DNA of 64,000 nucleotides from Mesorhizobium sp. PAMC28654 (GTDB lineage: Bacteria > Pseudomonadota > Alphaproteobacteria > Rhizobiales > Rhizobiaceae): the NCBI RefSeq assembly GCF_020616515.1, contig NZ_CP085135.1, positions 2,852,001 to 2,916,000 of the forward strand, read 5' to 3'. How positions within the stretch are numbered: the first letter of the stretch is position 1; each line of letters begins with the position of its first letter. Below, in pieces: positions 53,100-63,391 of this stretch. A model generated the notes under the pieces. The model had not been told where the DNA came from and searched no databases. It saw only the letters and a program-made list of their open reading frames with translations. Made by a program: the position numbers and the translations under genes.

Positions 53100-53744
53100 G
53101 TGAGCAAGAAAAAGGGCACGGGCATGGTTTGTGCGGGGGCACAGGTGGTTATTGCGAGGATCTGGACAAAAGCGGCCCGCTTCCGCGCCGATCGTCGTGG
53201 CGTCGCGGCCATCGAATTTGCCTTCATCGTACCTGTCCTGCTGATCATGTACTTTACGACGATGGAGGCATCGCAAGCCATCGAGGCCAGCAAGAAGGTC
53301 AGTCGCATCGGCAGCATGGTGGCTGATCTCGTCACGCAGCAGCAGACAATCGTCAAGGCGGATATCGATGCCATCATGCAGATCGGCACCTCGACGCTTC
53401 AGCCCTACAACCGGTCGGTTCCCGATATCATCATCACGGCGATACAAGTGACGACCGATGCGACACCCAGGGTGCTGGTGGTGTGGTCGCGCAGGGTCGT
53501 TGGCGGTGTCAATGGTGTCGATGCAGCCCCCAACACCCCCACCACGGTTCCCGCCTCGCTCAAGATCGCCGGTACATTCCTGATACGTGTCCAGAGCAAT
53601 CTCGCCTACAAGCCGATCATTACCTGGTCGGCGGGAGGCGAGCAGCGGCTCGGATTGACCTCGGCATTCGACTCGATAACGATGGGCGAGACCTACTACC
53701 TGCGCCCCCGCAGAAGCCAGACGATCCCCTGCGGCGATTGCTGA
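53100..53744 (+). CDS. TadE/TadG-like pseudopilin
   Basis: A 214-residue paralogue of the preceding protein, with the motif ADRRGVAAIEFAFIVPVLLI (about 30-49) including the conserved Glu. The exposed C-terminal part has no von Willebrand domain, so it is not a full TadG. The start is GTG 53100; a later ATG at 53124 is possible. It probably forms a heterodimer with the first TadE-like protein. It ends 89 bp before the convergent PhnD-type gene; that gap shows no strong terminator. Confidence 0.87.
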   Translation: MSKKKGTGMVCAGAQVVIARIWTKAARFRADRRGVAAIEFAFIVPVLLIMYFTTMEASQAIEASKKVSRIGSMVADLVTQQQTIVKADIDAIMQIGTSTLQPYNRSVPDIIITAIQVTTDATPRVLVVWSRRVVGGVNGVDAAPNTPTTVPASLKIAGTFLIRVQSNLAYKPIITWSAGGEQRLGLTSAFDSITMGETYYLRPRRSQTIPCGDC

Positions 53745-53833
53745 AACACGCTCCGCTGTCGATGCCAGAAGCAGGTTGGCGGGACTGTCCGACGCCCTGT
53801 GACCGCTTTCACGCCTTTTTGCGATGCGTTTGC

Positions 53834-54757
53834 CTAGCGCTGCAAACTACTGTCCGACATCATGTGCACGATGGCGACCGCCATATCGTAGTCCTTCGGA
53901 GCAGCGGTGGTGAAGCCGCCGGCGTGCTTCGTTTCCAGAAGATCATAGATATCCGGTGACATCGATTTGAGATTGGTGAGGAACACGCTGAGCCGGCGTT
54001 TCGCTTCTGGGTCAAGATCACTGCGGACAGTGTGCGGACCATATCTCAGTATGCCTGACGCCCACACCGTCTTGAGTTCGGATTTGCCGAACCCGGCCGC
54101 CTCGAGCCTTGCCTCGGTGCCACCTGTAACCTCGGATTGACCGTCGGCGGCAACCGGCGCCCAGCCGAACAGTGCATCGGCCTGGCCATCGACCAGCATC
54201 GCTTCGGCGGCCGTGGCGGAACTGGCCCGGATCATGAACGGTGCGTTTTGAGTGATCTTGACGCCTTCATCGGTCAATGCGGCTAGCGGCAGAAGAGAGC
54301 CGCCAACGCTGTTTGGCGGAGCCATGGCGATCCGATGCGCTTCGATGGCGGCAATATCCGGCACCTTGCCGCCTCGGGTCAGCAAGATGGAGCGGATGCC
54401 GACAGCACCGTCGGAATCAACCGGAGCCACAAGAGGCTCGATGCAGCCGCAACGCTGCAAAGCCGTGGCATAGGCGGTTGCCGAATAGACCGCGTATTCG
54501 ATGCGGGCGTCGGCCTGCGCCTCGATCAACGCGGCGTAGTCCCGGGCAACGACAAATTCGACCTTCATGCCCAACGCCTTCGTGTAGGCGTCGGTCAATG
54601 CCGCCAGACCCGGAACCGTGTTGCCAGCACCGGGCTCGGCTACGATGCCGATGCGAAATGTGCCGATGTCGTCGCGCCAGTCGGCCCGCGCCGAACCCGA
54701 CCAGGACGCACCGACAAGCATTGCCACCGCCGCATACGTCTTCAGGGGAAGTCTCAT
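53834..54757 (-). CDS. PhnD-type phosphate/phosphonate-like periplasmic binding protein
   Basis: A 307-residue exported binding protein (signal peptide KTYAAVAMLVGASWSGSARA). The domain of the phosphate/phosphite/phosphonate-binding family begins with FRIGIVAEPGAGNTVPGLAA and includes the diagnostic YAVYSATAYATALQRCGC and APPNSVGGSLLPL. The start is placed at ATG 54757, where the signal peptide begins. No transporter ATPase or permease genes adjoin it. The ligand is unknown, and PhnD-like proteins also bind non-phosphorus ligands. It diverges from deoB. Confidence 0.85.
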   Translation of the reverse strand: MRLPLKTYAAVAMLVGASWSGSARADWRDDIGTFRIGIVAEPGAGNTVPGLAALTDAYTKALGMKVEFVVARDYAALIEAQADARIEYAVYSATAYATALQRCGCIEPLVAPVDSDGAVGIRSILLTRGGKVPDIAAIEAHRIAMAPPNSVGGSLLPLAALTDEGVKITQNAPFMIRASSATAAEAMLVDGQADALFGWAPVAADGQSEVTGGTEARLEAAGFGKSELKTVWASGILRYGPHTVRSDLDPEAKRRLSVFLTNLKSMSPDIYDLLETKHAGGFTTAAPKDYDMAVAIVHMMSDSSLQR

Positions 54758-54956
54758 GGAAAATCCACTGCCAGTTTTCACGGATCCATGCCCATGCCGG
54801 TGCTGCCGGGAAAGAACACAGAACCACTCAGTCCTTCGGGTGACATGCATCAACCTCCCGACTATCGCGCCAAGCCGTTGCGGTTTGGTTTCCGAATTGC
54901 CAACGCCAGCACGGAACCCTATGTCTGGGTCCCTAGACAGGCAATGATGAGCCCCG

Positions 54957-56198
54957 ATGGCGCGCGCTTTCCTTTTCGTTCTCGATTCCTTCGGCATTGG
55001 CGGCGCCGCGGATGCCGCGCACTATGGCGACACCGGCTCCAACACGTTCGGACACATCGCCGAAAGCTGCGCGCGGGGACGTGGGGATCGGCAAGGCTTG
55101 CGCGGCGGACCGCTTCTTGTGCCCAACATGCTTTCGCTCGGCCTGGACGAGGCTGCCGAAACGGCGACGGGATTCACCATCGACGGCACCGCCAGAGTTC
55201 ACCTCGCCTCTGCCTTTCACGGCGCGGCGCAAGAAATTTCCAGTGGCAAGGACACGCCATCGGGTCACTGGGAAATCGCAGGATTGCCGGCCCGCTTCGA
55301 CTGGGGCTATTTTCCGGACACCGTTCCCGCCTTTCCAGCCGAGCTGACCGAAGCGATGATCCGCGAAGGCAAGGTGCCGGGCATCCTCGGCAATTGCCAC
55401 GCCCCCGGCACCGAAATCATCGAACGGTTCGGTGAGGAGCATGTCCGTTCGGGCATGCCGATCTGCTACACGTCTGTCGACTCCGTTCTCCAGATCGCCG
55501 CCCATGAAGTGCATTTCGGCCTGGAACGCCTTTATCAATTCTGCAAGGTGGTGCGCGGGCTGGTTGACCCGCTGAATATCGGGCGGGTAATCGCCCGGCC
55601 TTTCGTGGGCGAGACATCCGCCACTTTCGCGCGCACGCACAATCGTCGAGACTACGCCGTGCCGCCACCGGAACCGACCTTGCTGGACAGGCTGACGGCG
55701 CGCGGCAGCCGGGTCATCGCGGTCGGCAAGATCGGCGACATTTTTGCCCATCGCGGAATCTCGGAAATACGCAAGGCCGCCGGCAACATGGCGATGTTCG
55801 ACAAGGCGCTGGGCGCGATGGAGGACGCTGGCGACGGCGACCTCGTCTTCGCCAATTTCGTCGATTTCGACACCGAATTCGGTCATCGGCGCGACGTCGC
55901 CGGCTATGCCGCCGCGCTCGAAGACTTCGACCGGAGGCTGCCGGAGGCTTTTGCACGGCTGAAGCCCGGAGACCTGCTCATCCTCACGGCGGATCATGGC
56001 AACGATCCGACCTGGCGCGGCACCGACCATACGCGCGAGCGCATTCCGGTCATCGGCACCGGGCCTGGTTTGAGAGGCGGTGATATCGGACTTCGAGCAA
56101 CGTTCGCCGATATCGGGGAAACGGTTGCTGAACATCTCGGGCTGGCGCGCGGCCGCCATGGCACTTCCTTTTACGCGGCGATAAGTGACAATGCCTGA
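54957..56198 (+). CDS. deoB: Phosphopentomutase
   Basis: Interconverts ribose-1-phosphate (or deoxyribose-1-phosphate) and the 5-phosphate in nucleoside salvage. The 413-residue metalloenzyme of the alkaline phosphatase superfamily has the N-terminal metal motif [13 protein letters not shown] with Asp10, the family block [24 protein letters not shown] and the C-terminal metal site [11 protein letters not shown]. The ATG at 54957 has no obvious ribosome-binding site. It overlaps the mutM start by 8 nt, an unusual pairing as no other nucleoside genes are nearby. Confidence 0.94.
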   Translation: MARAFLFVLDSFGIGGAADAAHYGDTGSNTFGHIAESCARGRGDRQGLRGGPLLVPNMLSLGLDEAAETATGFTIDGTARVHLASAFHGAAQEISSGKDTPSGHWEIAGLPARFDWGYFPDTVPAFPAELTEAMIREGKVPGILGNCHAPGTEIIERFGEEHVRSGMPICYTSVDSVLQIAAHEVHFGLERLYQFCKVVRGLVDPLNIGRVIARPFVGETSATFARTHNRRDYAVPPPEPTLLDRLTARGSRVIAVGKIGDIFAHRGISEIRKAAGNMAMFDKALGAMEDAGDGDLVFANFVDFDTEFGHRRDVAGYAAALEDFDRRLPEAFARLKPGDLLILTADHGNDPTWRGTDHTRERIPVIGTGPGLRGGDIGLRATFADIGETVAEHLGLARGRHGTSFYAAISDNA

Positions 56199-57081
56199 AT
56201 TGCCCGAGGTCGAAACGGTGCGGCGTGGATTGCAGCCGGTTCTGGAAGGCGCGCGCATCATCCGCGTCGAGGCACGCCGGCCGGATTTGCGCTTCCCGTT
56301 TCCCGAACGATTTTCGGAGAGACTGGCCGGCAAGACGATCAATGCGCTCGGCCGCCGGGCCAAGTATCTGACGATGCATATGGAAGACGGGCCTGTGCTG
56401 ATCTGCCATCTCGGCATGTCCGGCTCATTCCGTGTCGAAACATCCGACAGCAACGAAATGCCGGGCGTGTTCCATCATGAACGCTCGAAGAGCGCCAATC
56501 ACGACCATGTCGTCTTCCATGTCGCTTCCGCCAATGGCGACCGATCCCGGGTGATTTTCAACGACCCGCGCCGCTTCGGCTTCATGTTGTTTTCGGAAGG
56601 GACCGCCAACGAGCATCCGATGCTGGCGGGACTGGGCGTCGAGCCTACCGGCAACACGCTGGATGGCGCACTGCTTTCATCGCTGCTGCAGGGTCGAAGG
56701 TCGCCGTTGAAGGCAGCACTTCTCGACCAGCGGCTGATCGCCGGCCTGGGCAACATCTATGTGTCGGAAGCGCTGTGGCGCGCCGGCCTTTCGCCCGTGC
56801 GCGAGGCTGGCACGATAGCCAAACCCGGCAAGAAGGCCCGGGAACAGAGTGACCGTCTCGCCGAGGCGATCCGTTCTGTCATTGCCGATGCCATTGCCGC
56901 CGGAGGATCGTCCTTGCGCGACTACATGCACACGGACGGCTCGCTGGGCTACTTCCAGCACTCCTTCGCGGTCTATGGTCGCGAAGGCGAACCTTGCCCC
57001 AAGCCCGGTTGCGGTGGCCACATAGAGCGCATCGTGCAGAGCGGGCGCTCCACCTTCTATTGCCGGGCTTGTCAGGTGTGA
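56191..57081 (+). CDS. mutM: Formamidopyrimidine-DNA glycosylase
   Basis: Removes 8-oxoguanine and ring-opened purines from DNA. The 296-residue enzyme must start at ATG 56191, because the catalytic Pro2-Glu3 must follow Met ([13 protein letters not shown]). A helix-two-turn-helix lies near [19 protein letters not shown], and the C-terminal zinc finger has Cys pairs in PCPKPGCGG and FYCRACQV. The start lies inside the end of deoB (8-nt overlap), and an enoyl-CoA hydratase gene follows after 30 bp, as in related genomes. Confidence 0.95.
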   Translation: MPELPEVETVRRGLQPVLEGARIIRVEARRPDLRFPFPERFSERLAGKTINALGRRAKYLTMHMEDGPVLICHLGMSGSFRVETSDSNEMPGVFHHERSKSANHDHVVFHVASANGDRSRVIFNDPRRFGFMLFSEGTANEHPMLAGLGVEPTGNTLDGALLSSLLQGRRSPLKAALLDQRLIAGLGNIYVSEALWRAGLSPVREAGTIAKPGKKAREQSDRLAEAIRSVIADAIAAGGSSLRDYMHTDGSLGYFQHSFAVYGREGEPCPKPGCGGHIERIVQSGRSTFYCRACQV

Positions 57082-57111
57082 GCTAGTTGTTTTGAGCAAG
57101 GAGATGCGGCC

Positions 57112-57885
57112 ATGACCTATGAAACCATCCTCACCGAAACACGCGGCAAGGTCGGCCTGATCACGCTGAACCGGCCAAAGGCGCTCAACGCGCTGAATTC
57201 TCGGGTCCTCGCGGACCTGGTCGCGGCAGTGACCGATTTCGGCTCGAATGCGGATATCGGGGCGATGGTCGTCACCGGCTCGGAGAAAGCCTTCGCGGCG
57301 GGCGCCGACATCAAGGAGATGCAAGCGCTCTCCTATGCCGACGCCTATATCCAGGACTTCTTCGTCGGCTGGGAGGAATTTACACGCACGCGCAAGCCGA
57401 TCATCGCGGCGGTGGCCGGCTATGCGCTCGGCGGCGGCTGCGAACTGGCGATGATGTGCGATTTCATCATTGCCGCCGACAATGCCAAGTTTGGCCAGCC
57501 GGAGATCACGCTTGGCGTCATGCCGGGCATGGGCGGATCGCAACGCCTGACCCGCTTCGTCGGCAAGTCGAAAGCAATGGACATGTGCCTGACCGGACGG
57601 ATGATGGATGCCGCGGAAGCCGAGCGCTCGGGCCTGGTGTCGCGGGTCGTGCCAGCCAGCGATCTTGTCGAGGAAGCCGTGAAGGCAGCTGCCAAGATCG
57701 CCGAATTTTCACTGCCGTCCGTGATGATGACAAAAGAGGCCGTCAATCGTGCCTACGAGACCACTCTTGGCGAGGGACTGCGGTTCGAGCGCCGCCTGTT
57801 CCACTCCCTTTTTGCGTTCGAAGACCAGAAGGAAGGCATGGCGGCCTTCGCTGAAAAGCGGAAGCCGAATTTCACGAACCGATAG
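57112..57885 (+). CDS. Enoyl-CoA hydratase
   Basis: Hydrates trans-2-enoyl-CoA in beta-oxidation. The 257-residue crotonase has all catalytic features: oxyanion-hole loops [10 protein letters not shown] (61-70) and GYALGGGC (103-110), Glu111 in CELAMMCD and Glu131 in [16 protein letters not shown]. This contrasts with the LuxI-coupled homologue at 4786, which lacks both glutamates. GGAG precedes the ATG. It sits between mutM and rpsT, a location conserved in related bacteria, with no other fatty-acid genes adjoining. Confidence 0.94.
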   Translation: MTYETILTETRGKVGLITLNRPKALNALNSRVLADLVAAVTDFGSNADIGAMVVTGSEKAFAAGADIKEMQALSYADAYIQDFFVGWEEFTRTRKPIIAAVAGYALGGGCELAMMCDFIIAADNAKFGQPEITLGVMPGMGGSQRLTRFVGKSKAMDMCLTGRMMDAAEAERSGLVSRVVPASDLVEEAVKAAAKIAEFSLPSVMMTKEAVNRAYETTLGEGLRFERRLFHSLFAFEDQKEGMAAFAEKRKPNFTNR

Positions 57886-58042
57886 AGCCGCGACATTGAC
57901 CAAAAAGAAAGCCGGCCAGCGTTGACGCGCCGGAAAAGCTGCACTATAAGCCGCACCAACCGAGGCGGCCCCGTGGCTGCCCGTTTGTTTTTTGCGCCCT
58001 GCGGCATCCCGCATGAGCTCACCAGATCAGAAGAGAGGCATC

Positions 58043-58309
58043 ATGGCCAATACATCCTCGGCCAAAAAGGCAACGCGCAAGATCGCCCGCCGCGCGGCGA
58101 TAAACAAGAACCGCCGCTCGCGTGTCCGCACGTACATCCGCCAGGTCGAAGAGGCATTGGCCTCCGGCGACAAGGCAGCGGCACAGGCCGCCTTCAAGAT
58201 CGCGGAGCCGGAATTGATGCGCGCCGCGACCAAGGGAGTTGTTCACAAGAACACCGCCTCCCGCAAGGTTTCGAGACTGGCCCAGAGGGTCAAGGTCCTG
58301 TCGGCCTAA
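58043..58309 (+). CDS. rpsT: 30S ribosomal protein S20
   Basis: An 88-residue, strongly basic protein of the small subunit that binds 16S rRNA. It begins [20 protein letters not shown], the hallmark of S20, and ends [15 protein letters not shown] 58043 follows GAGAGG. A clear intrinsic terminator lies 30 bp after the stop. It directly precedes the dnaA upstream region. Confidence 0.97.
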   Translation: MANTSSAKKATRKIARRAAINKNRRSRVRTYIRQVEEALASGDKAAAQAAFKIAEPELMRAATKGVVHKNTASRKVSRLAQRVKVLSA

Positions 58310-58338
58310 ACATCCCCTTCCTGAACTGATCTTCTTGA

Positions 58339-58365
58339 AACCCGGCCGTTTGAGCCGGGTTTTTT
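58339..58365 (+). terminator. Terminator after rpsT
   Basis: AACCCGGC (58339-58346) pairs with GCCGGGTT (58354-58361) over a 7-nt loop and is followed by TTTTTT (58360-58365). It is a textbook intrinsic terminator. Confidence 0.92.
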
Positions 58366-59154
58366 CGTTTGCCGGCAAGCACTTGAAACAAAGCACCAAA
58401 ATCATGCATCGCAGGTATTTCGAAGCTCGAAATGCTTTGCCGGCATAAATATGCGGACCAATCCTCGCAGGCATTGAAAGCATCCCTGCCCGAAACGAGG
58501 GCCGGCACAAATTACCCTTACTTTTCAGATAGTTATGGATGGTGATCCACAGCTTGTTCACATCGCCTCCGGGCGATCGGGGACAAGTAGCTGTCAAGCG
58601 AATTATTTCAGAAAATTTCAGGCCGCGTGGCCTTTTTCATATTCGCCGGAAAAGGGTTTGAATCACAATGGCTTTGTCAGAATATGCCCCTGCAGCAAGG
58701 CTTCCACAACCCTCCGTGCTAACCAGATTCCTTAAAAATCGGTTAGTGGTGGCCTTGCTCTATCCACAGCGATTTCGGTAATGTCCATCCATCGAAAGGG
58801 ACGGGCCTTGGGCCCTTAACCCAGCCTGAATCGGCCAGCTTAAAATTGGCGGAGTTTGTGACGCGGTCTATTCCGCGGACGGGTTGGTTTTGCCCTTTTG
58901 ATACGGTAGGGGACTGGCGTAATTGTACATGGCAGATTGACGGCGCGCCGGCGCTTTATTCGCCGGACGGAGTCGTATTGCCTTAGCATGACCAACCGGA
59001 CTGGCTCCAAGGGGCCGGTGCCGACCCCCGATCTACGAGGCGAGATCATCTGCCAGCGGCGGCAGAGGGCATCGCGGCAAAGCAGACGCCGGAACACGGG
59101 TGCAGGAGGCGCACTCCCGGCGGAAACAGGTACAGAAAGACAAGGAACTCGATC
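58366..59154. promoter_or_regulatory. dnaA upstream region with DnaA-box-like and GANTC sites
   Basis: This stretch of nearly 800 bp holds no supported gene. Two DnaA-box-like sequences with one mismatch to TTATCCACA are present: TGATCCACA (58543-58551) and CTATCCACA (58760-58768). GANTC sites occur at 58660, 58726, 58828 and 58970, about what base composition predicts. Parts of 58500-58740 are AT-rich. This fits an autoregulated dnaA promoter; I do not see enough boxes to call an origin. Confidence 0.5.
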
Positions 59155-60699
59155 ATGCAGAGCGGCATCGAAAGGGAGCTTACGGGCGACCTCCCATTTC
59201 CTGGAACTTTGATCAGAGGGGACGACATGACGGCTTCCAACGAGGCGGAACAGAAGTTCGACCGGGTCAAGGCCCAGTTGAAGGCGCGCCTGGGAACCGA
59301 GGTTTATTCGAGCTGGTTCGGCCGCATGAAGGTCACGGAGGCATCCAAGGGCATTGTCCGCATCTCGGTGCCAACCGCCTTCCTGCGCTCGTGGATCAAC
59401 GGCCACTATCTCGATCTCATCTCCGAGTTGTGGAAGCATGAGGACCCTGAAATCCTCAAGATCGAGATCGTCGTGCGCACCGCCACCCGCCAGGGCCGCG
59501 GCAGCCCTGAGCCCGAAATGGCCCCGGCGCGCAAGATGACCAAGCAGACACAGACGGCGCTTGCCGCGGGCACGGCCGGCCCTGGCAGGGTCGAGCGCGC
59601 ACCGGCCCCTCGCCCGGGAACACCGGTCGAGAGCGAGTTCCGGCACAATGTGCTCGGCTCCCCCCTTGATCCGCGCTACACGTTCGGCTCCTTCATCGAA
59701 GGGCCGTCGAACCGGGTGGCTTTCGCCGCCGCCAAGGCAGTGGCGGAATCCCAGTCGAGCGCCGTGCGCTTCAATCCGCTCTTTCTTCACGCAACGGTGG
59801 GGCTCGGCAAGACGCATCTCCTGCAGGCGATCGCGGCGGAATCGCTGAAGCAGAATCCGAAGTCGCGCGTCGTCTATCTGACGGCTGAATATTTCATGTG
59901 GCGTTTCGCCACCGCGATCCGCGACAACAATGCGCTGACGCTCAAGGAACAGCTGCGCGACATCGACCTACTCATCATCGACGACATGCAGTTCCTGCAG
60001 GGCAAGTCGATCCAGCATGAGTTCTGCCATCTCATCAACATGCTGCTCGACAGCGCCAAGCAGGTGGTGGTTGCCGCCGACCGGCCGCCGTCGGAACTGG
60101 AATCGCTGGAGCCCCGGGTCCGCTCGCGCCTCAATGGCGGTGTCGCGCTCGAAATGTCCGCACCCGACTTTTCCATGCGCATTGGCATGCTCAAGCTGCG
60201 CCTTGCCACCGCCAGGATCGATGACGCCTCGCTCGATATTTCGGAAGAAATCCTCAACCATGTCGCCCGCACGGTGACCGGCAGCGGACGCGAACTGGAA
60301 GGCGCCTTCAACCAGCTGCTGTTCCGCCAATCGTTCGAACCGCAGATCACCATCGACCGCATCGATGAGATTCTCGGCCATATCTATCGCTCCGGCGAGC
60401 CGAAGCGGGTTCGCATCGAGGACATCCAGCGCATCGTCGCGCGCCACTACAATGTGTCGAAGACCGAGCTGCTCTCCAACCGGCGTACGCGCACCATCGT
60501 GAAGCCCCGGCAGGTGGCGATGTACCTGTCAAAGGTGATGACGCCGCGTTCCTTGCCGGAGATCGGACGGCGCTTCGGTGGACGCGACCACACCACGGTG
60601 CTGCACGCCGTGCGCAAGATCGAAGACCTGTCCGGCAACGACAACACGCTGGCGCAGGAGCTTGAGTTGTTGAGAAGGCTGATCAACGACCAGGCCTGA
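59155..60699 (+). CDS. dnaA: Chromosomal replication initiator DnaA
   Basis: Binds DnaA boxes and melts the chromosomal origin. The 514-residue protein has N-terminal domain I (from about 36; [20 protein letters not shown]) and a linker. The AAA+ domain has Walker [12 protein letters not shown] (about 216) and Walker [10 protein letters not shown]. The C-terminal DNA-binding domain carries the signature [22 protein letters not shown] 59155 with AAGGAA upstream is used; ATG 59227 also exists. It is 300 bp upstream of dnaN, with an inverted repeat between them. Confidence 0.96.
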   Translation: MQSGIERELTGDLPFPGTLIRGDDMTASNEAEQKFDRVKAQLKARLGTEVYSSWFGRMKVTEASKGIVRISVPTAFLRSWINGHYLDLISELWKHEDPEILKIEIVVRTATRQGRGSPEPEMAPARKMTKQTQTALAAGTAGPGRVERAPAPRPGTPVESEFRHNVLGSPLDPRYTFGSFIEGPSNRVAFAAAKAVAESQSSAVRFNPLFLHATVGLGKTHLLQAIAAESLKQNPKSRVVYLTAEYFMWRFATAIRDNNALTLKEQLRDIDLLIIDDMQFLQGKSIQHEFCHLINMLLDSAKQVVVAADRPPSELESLEPRVRSRLNGGVALEMSAPDFSMRIGMLKLRLATARIDDASLDISEEILNHVARTVTGSGRELEGAFNQLLFRQSFEPQITIDRIDEILGHIYRSGEPKRVRIEDIQRIVARHYNVSKTELLSNRRTRTIVKPRQVAMYLSKVMTPRSLPEIGRRFGGRDHTTVLHAVRKIEDLSGNDNTLAQELELLRRLINDQA

Positions 60700-60999
60700 C
60701 CCGAACGGAAACACTGGAGCGGTTGGCTGGCCTGAAGCTGGTGGACCGCTCTAACTGTTTGTTTTGCCGCATTTGTGCGGACGACAAATGCTTCCATCCG
60801 GCTGCAAAATGCCCTGGCTCGCGGACTTCGGCATCTTTATCCCCAGAAAGCCCGCATGGCCGGACCGAACCGGTGGGGCGGGCTTGCGTTTGCTGGCTTT
60901 TTCCTGTCAGTTTATGCAGATTCTGAGCCTGTTCAGACCTTTCGCGGGGCGCCGCTCGCCGGGGACCCGTTTCATTCATTCAAGCGAGCCTGTTTCGTC
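60700..60999. other. dnaA-dnaN spacer with inverted repeat
   Basis: The spacer has no gene. AAGCCCGC (60848-60855) and GCGGGCTT (60878-60885) form an 8-bp dyad with a 22-nt loop containing a further CCGG pair. A CTTTTTCC follows some 15 nt on. It may be a weak terminator or attenuator between dnaA and dnaN; dnaN probably has its own promoter here. Confidence 0.45.
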
Positions 61000-62118
61000 A
61001 TGCGTGTTATCCTGGAACGGTCAAATCTCCTGAAGTCGCTTAACCACGTCCACCGCGTGGTCGAACGGCGTAACACCATACCGATCCTGTCCAACGTGCT
61101 TTTGAGCGCCGAAGGCGCCAGCCTCGAAATGAAGGCGACCGACCTTGATCTCGAGGTGACCGAGGCCACGCCCGCCAAGGTCGAGCGTGGCGGAGCAACA
61201 ACCGTTCCGGCGCATCTGCTTTACGACATCGTGCGCAAGCTCTCCGACGGCGCCGAGGTGATGCTCAAGACCGACGAAGACGGCAACGCCATGACGGTGA
61301 CGTCGGGCCGCTCGAGCTTCCGCCTCCAATGCCTGCCGCAGTCCGATTTCCCCGAGCTCACGGCCGGATCCTTCTCGCATATCTTCCGGCTGGATTCGGT
61401 GGCGCTGAAGGGCCTCATCGAGAAGACCCAGTTCGCGATCTCCACCGAAGAGACACGTTACTACCTGAACGGCATCTACCTGCACACGCACGAGGTCGGC
61501 GGCAAGCTGAAGCTTCGCTCGGTGGCAACCGACGGCCATCGCCTGGCACGCGCCGAGATCGACGCGCCGGCGGGTTCCGAGGGCATGCCGGGCATCATCA
61601 TTCCGCGCAAGACGGTCAGTGAGTTGCAGAAACTGGTTGATGATCCGAATGTGGCGGTGACCACCGAACTGTCCGACACCAAGATCCGCTTCACCATCGG
61701 CAGCGTCGTTTTGACCTCGAAGCTGATCGACGGCACCTTCCCCGACTATCAGCGCGTCATTCCGACCGGCAACGACAAGAAGCTGATCATCGACCGGCAG
61801 AGCTTCGCCGCCGCCGTCGATCGTGTCTCGACGATTTCCTCCGAGCGTGGCCGGGCGGTGAAGCTTTCGATCACCGAAGGCCAGGTGACGCTTGCCGTCA
61901 ACAATCCGGACTCGGGCAGCGCCACCGAGGAACTGGCCGCCGACTATTCGTCCGATCCAATCGAAATCGGCTTCAACGCCAAATACCTGCTCGATGTCGC
62001 GGCCCAGCTGACTGGAACGGAAGCAAAATTCATGCTTGCGGATGCCGGCTCGCCGACGCTGATCCACGACATGGCGGATGAAACCGCACTTTACGTGCTG
62101 ATGCCGATGCGCGTTTAG
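61000..62118 (+). CDS. dnaN: DNA polymerase III beta subunit (sliding clamp)
   Basis: The ring-shaped processivity clamp. The 372 residues match the family length and comprise three similar domains. Recognisable stretches are ILERSNLLKSLNHVHRVVER, RNTIPILSNVLL, the central FAISTEETRYYLNGIYLH with SVATDGHRLA, and the C-terminal LMPMRV. ATG 61000 is selected from a longer open frame because homology begins with MRVILERS. recF follows after 80 bp. Confidence 0.96.
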   Translation: MRVILERSNLLKSLNHVHRVVERRNTIPILSNVLLSAEGASLEMKATDLDLEVTEATPAKVERGGATTVPAHLLYDIVRKLSDGAEVMLKTDEDGNAMTVTSGRSSFRLQCLPQSDFPELTAGSFSHIFRLDSVALKGLIEKTQFAISTEETRYYLNGIYLHTHEVGGKLKLRSVATDGHRLARAEIDAPAGSEGMPGIIIPRKTVSELQKLVDDPNVAVTTELSDTKIRFTIGSVVLTSKLIDGTFPDYQRVIPTGNDKKLIIDRQSFAAAVDRVSTISSERGRAVKLSITEGQVTLAVNNPDSGSATEELAADYSSDPIEIGFNAKYLLDVAAQLTGTEAKFMLADAGSPTLIHDMADETALYVLMPMRV

Positions 62119-62198
62119 CGCCGCATCGCCGCACTCGGCTCTGTTGGGTGCCGGCTTTGGGAACGATGATTGCGGCGACTTCTACAGGCGGATAGCGG

Positions 62199-63338
62199 TT
62201 GCCGGAACAGACCCATATAAGTAAGCTAACACTTACGAATTTTCGCAACTACGCGGCGCTGTCAATCGATCTTGACCCCGGCGCGGTGGTTTTTTCCGGC
62301 GACAATGGCGCCGGCAAGACCAATCTCCTGGAAGCGATTTCCCTTTTGACGCCCGGGCGCGGCTTGCGCCGCGCGCCCTACGGCGATGTGGCGCGCGAGG
62401 GTGGCGACGGCGGTTTTGCGCTGCATGCACGTCTTGATGGGCCGCAAGGCGAGGTCGAGATCGGCACCGGCATTTCCGGTGGCGATGCCGCTGGCGAGGG
62501 CGGCAGGCGAGTGCGGATCAATGGCGCGACGGCACGCTCGACCGAAGACATGCTGGAATGGCTGCGCGTCGTGTGGCTGACGCCGGCGATGGACGGCCTG
62601 TTCACCGGGCCGGCCGGCGACCGCCGCCGCTTCCTCGACCGACTGGTGCTGGCGATCGATCCGGGCCACGGCCAGCGCGCGCTCGATTATGAGAAGGCGA
62701 TGCGTGGCCGCAATCGCCTGCTGGCCGAGGGTTCGCGTGACGGCGCCTGGTTCGACGCAATCGAGATGCAGATGGCGGAAACCGGCGTGGCGATCGCCGC
62801 GGCACGAGCCGAACTGGCGCGCCTGCTCGCCGCCATGATCAACAGGTTGCCGGACGCCGGACCATTTCCCCAGGCCGACATAAGCATTTCGGGAGAACTG
62901 GAAAGCGAAGTGAGCGCCGCGCCGGCAGTCGATGTCGAGGAACGTTTCCGCCGGTCACTGGCCGGCGGTCGCGACCGCGACCGCGCCGCCGGACGAACGC
63001 TTGACGGCCCCCACCGCTCGGATCTCGTGGTTCGGCACCGGCCCAAGGCGATGCCAGCCGAACTCTGCTCGACCGGTGAGCAGAAAGCGCTTCTGGTCGG
63101 CATCGTGCTTTCGCACGCCCGCCTGACCGGCGAGATGTCGGGCATGACGCCGATCCTGCTGCTCGACGAGATCGCCGCTCATCTCGACAGCGGACGGCGC
63201 GCGGCGCTGTTCTCCATCCTGGAGGAATTGAACTGCCAGGCCTTCATGACCGGAACCGACGCGGCGCTGTTTTCCAGCCTGGCCGGGCGTGCGCAATTCC
63301 TCACGGTTGACTACGGCGCGGTTGCGCCAACCATTTGA
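62199..63338 (+). CDS. recF: RecF DNA repair ATPase
   Basis: An SMC-like ATPase that loads RecA at gapped DNA with RecO and RecR. The 379-residue protein has Walker A SGDNGAGKTNLLEA (about 33-46), the ABC signature region CSTGEQKALLVG (about 288-299) and Walker B PILLLDEIAAHLD (about 316-328). The start is TTG 62199 with a purine-rich AGGCGGA upstream, and KLTLTNFRNY is the normal N-terminal strand. It continues the dnaA-dnaN-recF order and lies 53 bp before moeB. Confidence 0.95.
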   Translation: MPEQTHISKLTLTNFRNYAALSIDLDPGAVVFSGDNGAGKTNLLEAISLLTPGRGLRRAPYGDVAREGGDGGFALHARLDGPQGEVEIGTGISGGDAAGEGGRRVRINGATARSTEDMLEWLRVVWLTPAMDGLFTGPAGDRRRFLDRLVLAIDPGHGQRALDYEKAMRGRNRLLAEGSRDGAWFDAIEMQMAETGVAIAAARAELARLLAAMINRLPDAGPFPQADISISGELESEVSAAPAVDVEERFRRSLAGGRDRDRAAGRTLDGPHRSDLVVRHRPKAMPAELCSTGEQKALLVGIVLSHARLTGEMSGMTPILLLDEIAAHLDSGRRAALFSILEELNCQAFMTGTDAALFSSLAGRAQFLTVDYGAVAPTI

Positions 63339-63391
63339 ATCTCCGCCGATGAGCCCCTGACAAGGTTTTTCCGCCGCTATATGGTCCGGCA

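Noticed and set aside
54933..56453. 506-codon open frame on the minus strand
   Set aside because: It is antisense to deoB and the start of mutM, both securely identified.
58366..59154. Chromosomal replication origin
   Set aside because: Only two imperfect DnaA boxes are visible, and in this bacterial group the origin is usually away from dnaA.
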